Of a DNA stretch of 64,000 nucleotides, positions 62,021 to 64,000 are shown piece after piece (the stretch's first letter is position 1; each line of letters begins with the position of its first letter). Origin of the DNA: Halomonas citrativorans (GTDB lineage: Bacteria > Pseudomonadota > Gammaproteobacteria > Pseudomonadales > Halomonadaceae); contig NZ_FUKM01000033.1 in the NCBI RefSeq assembly GCF_900163645.1, positions 124,001 to 188,000 of the forward strand, written 5' to 3'. Made by a program: the position numbers and the translations under genes. The notes below the pieces were generated by a model. The model saw only the letters and a program-made list of their open reading frames with translations. It made no database searches and was not told where the DNA came from.

Positions 62021-64000
62021 TTAGAACGAATAGCGCAGCGTCGAGGAGATGCTGGCTGGTTCGCCATAGACGCCGTAGCCACCGACATTGCTGTAGTACT
62101 TTTCGTCGAACAGGTTCTTGATGTTGACCTGAAGTGATAGGTCTTGATTGAACTGATAGCGGCCAAAAAGATTGGCAAGCATATAGCTGCCTTGCTCATA
62201 CTCGGTAGGTATACCGGCGGGGGTGGTGAGGTCGCTAGCCAACAGGCTGCTCTGCCAGTTAACGCCGCCGCCAATCGTTAGCTCACGCTTTTGTGGCACG
62301 TTATAGCTTGCAAAAAGATTGAACAGCGAGCGTGGCTGATTGGTATTGAATGTGCCTTCTTTGGCTTTCGCGGTGAAGTGGGAGTAGCCGATCGTCATAT
62401 CAAGATCATCAGTGACCGCACCACTTAGTTCCACTTCAAAGCCTTCACTCACCACGCCGCTAGCGGCGGAGTAGTATGTCTCGGTTTGCCCAGGAAGCCC
62501 CGGGTCTGCCATAGCAACGTTGTCTTGCTCTATACGGAAGACTGAGAAAGAGCCGTTAACCAGGCCATTAAGCCAGGCCGCCTTGAGGCCGGTCTCATAG
62601 TTTTTGCCTACCACCGGGTCCAGGTAAGCGCCACTAGCATCGCGGTAGTTTTGTGGCTCGAAAATCTCGGTGTAGCTGGCAAAGGCTGAGTAGGTATCGT
62701 TGAGATCGTATACGAGTCCACCGTAAGGTGTTACTTCGTGCTTGCTCTGGCTATCCAGGCTGCGGAATAGCGTCATTCCATCCCATTCGGTATAGCGTGC
62801 GCCGAGAATCAGCGTTAGCGGATCAGCAAGTGAGAAGCGTGAAGCGGTATAGACGGCTTTCTGACGAGTGCTTGATGCTTCAGAAGGGGTGAATTCGGAC
62901 CAGCCCTCGTTAGGTGCCGAGCCACCCCAGTTGTTGAAGTCATCAACCGTGAAGAGACCATCAATGAAGCTGTTTTCGTAGTCGTTCTTCTGGTCGCTGT
63001 AGCTACCGCCTACGACCAGTTCGTGTTCGCGTCCCAGTAGCTCGAAGGGCCCGCTGACCTGGGCATCTACAGAGTTAACTTTCCGATGCCCCTTGTTCCA
63101 TCCGGTATAGAAGCCGACACCACTGCCATCCATCTGGTTTGGCAGCATTCCTTCCACGTAGGGATACGCCAGCTTGCCATCCATATCGGTTTTTTCGTGG
63201 GTGCCCACTACACGAGCCTGCCAGTCATTAGCAAACCGATGGTTGATTTCCGCGAAGACTTTTTCAGATTTGAAGTCGTAGTAGGACCAATCCGGCGCCA
63301 CGCTGAACGAGCGTGAGTAATTGGTTGGCGTGCCGTCGCTGAACCACAGCGGTAAACCGCCCCACGTGGGTGAAGAGGTGTGGCTGTCCTGGTAATCAAA
63401 GCCCAACGAAAGCGTGGTGGCGTCGGTTACGTCTGCATCAATAACGCCGTAGCCGAACGTGCTTCGCTTATCCTGACGGTCAAGATGGGCACCTCCTTCC
63501 TCATAACCACCGATAAAACGCGCCCGCACATCGCCGGAAGCGGTTAGTGGTGTCGTTATGTCGACGGTGGTACCGCGCTTGTCCCAACTGCCCAGCGTAC
63601 CAGAAACGGAGCCAGTAAATTCCCGGTTCTCAGCATGCTTGCGCACAAAGTTAACAGAAGCGCCTGGGTTGCCCGAGCCACTGACTAGCCCGTTGGCGCC
63701 ACGTATTACTTCAACGCGGTCGTAAATAGCCGTATTGAGCCGACCTTCGCCAAAATACCAACGGTTATCCGTGTTTAGCGTAGGGATACCGTCGTACTGA
63801 AAGCTGTTAATACGAAAACCTCGGGAGGAAAAGCCGACACGATCACTATCGACATTACGCGTTGAAATACCCGTGATGTTACTTAATACCGCCTCGACGG
63901 TATTCAGGTTTTGGTCCTGCATTCGTTGTTCAGTGACGATGCTGATGGCTTGTGGCAGCTCTTTTTGGCTTAGTGTTAAACCGGTACCCGCGCTGGTGGT
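62021..64000 (-). CDS. TonB-dependent siderophore receptor (5' part beyond window)
   Basis: Outer-membrane gated barrel importing a ferric siderophore. The frame is open to the right edge, so the signal peptide and TonB box are outside. Visible parts: plug domain (LTLSQKELPQAISIVTEQRMQDQNLNTVEAVLSNITGISTRN, RGFRINSFQYDGIPTL, RVEVIRGANGLVSGSGNPGASVNFVRK), a 22-strand-type barrel, and the C-terminal STLRYSF ending in Phe, as required for BAM recognition. About 660 residues are within the window. It resembles the FpvA/FhuE-like group. Directly upstream of the siderophore ABC genes on the same strand. Confidence 0.93.
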   Translation of the reverse strand, partial: TTSAGTGLTLSQKELPQAISIVTEQRMQDQNLNTVEAVLSNITGISTRNVDSDRVGFSSRGFRINSFQYDGIPTLNTDNRWYFGEGRLNTAIYDRVEVIRGANGLVSGSGNPGASVNFVRKHAENREFTGSVSGTLGSWDKRGTTVDITTPLTASGDVRARFIGGYEEGGAHLDRQDKRSTFGYGVIDADVTDATTLSLGFDYQDSHTSSPTWGGLPLWFSDGTPTNYSRSFSVAPDWSYYDFKSEKVFAEINHRFANDWQARVVGTHEKTDMDGKLAYPYVEGMLPNQMDGSGVGFYTGWNKGHRKVNSVDAQVSGPFELLGREHELVVGGSYSDQKNDYENSFIDGLFTVDDFNNWGGSAPNEGWSEFTPSEASSTRQKAVYTASRFSLADPLTLILGARYTEWDGMTLFRSLDSQSKHEVTPYGGLVYDLNDTYSAFASYTEIFEPQNYRDASGAYLDPVVGKNYETGLKAAWLNGLVNGSFSVFRIEQDNVAMADPGLPGQTETYYSAASGVVSEGFEVELSGAVTDDLDMTIGYSHFTAKAKEGTFNTNQPRSLFNLFASYNVPQKRELTIGGGVNWQSSLLASDLTTPAGIPTEYEQGSYMLANLFGRYQFNQDLSLQVNIKNLFDEKYYSNVGGYGVYGEPASISSTLRYSF

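Overview
The window looks like a chromosomal segment of a moderately GC-rich gammaproteobacterium, most likely of the Halomonas group. This is inferred from protein style (guaB-guaA with divergent xseA, TctABC-type uptake, DUF808, many LysR/TetR switches) and not from a marker gene. No rRNA, tRNA, CRISPR array or intact insertion sequence was recognised.

Layout. 0-1.6 kb: envelope-stress-type pair (YqjE/holin-like and DUF3618). 1.7-4.2 kb: RpiR-type regulator divergent from a class III aminotransferase. 4.7-8.9 kb: flavin monooxygenase, exported metallo-hydrolase and alcohol dehydrogenase, divergent from a LysR gene. 9.2-14.4 kb: core genes (carboxymuconolactone-decarboxylase-like, xseA, guaB, guaA). 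14.4-21.4 kb: an AT-richer island behind guaA with a cytosine-C5 methyltransferase, a GHKL ATPase, an HEF-type histidine kinase and a receiver-domain protein, followed by a decayed hipA. 21.7-25.5 kb: DUF808, a small anchored protein and the folate-independent methionine synthase pair mesX-mesD. 25.6-33.2 kb: an IclR-controlled catabolic operon (TctABC transporter, RraA-like, hydroxyacid dehydrogenase, citryl-CoA lyase-like, CoA-transferase). 33.3-40.6 kb: accessory regulators and enzymes, with a DUF1330 fragment, a broken RhuM-Fic gene and a truncated membrane gene. 40.8-46.1 kb: TetR-controlled EmrAB/NodT-type tripartite efflux pump. 46.3-57.9 kb: oxidoreductase, DJ-1/PfpI, Rid, L-lactate dehydrogenase, two MFS exporters and an AtzG-AtzE amidase pair, each beside its regulator. 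58-64 kb: iron-siderophore uptake (ABC importer plus a TonB-dependent receptor running off the right edge).

Most interesting. The four-gene island behind guaA (14752-20750) couples DNA methylation to two GHKL-fold ATPases and a receiver protein. The last three genes overlap by 8 bases each, and a perfect 11-bp inverted repeat lies upstream of them. It reads as a signalling-controlled conflict (anti-phage) system. Its component domains have, as I recall, been predicted computationally, but I know of no experimental account of this combination. Three decayed toxin or accessory genes and several clear operator palindromes are also recorded.
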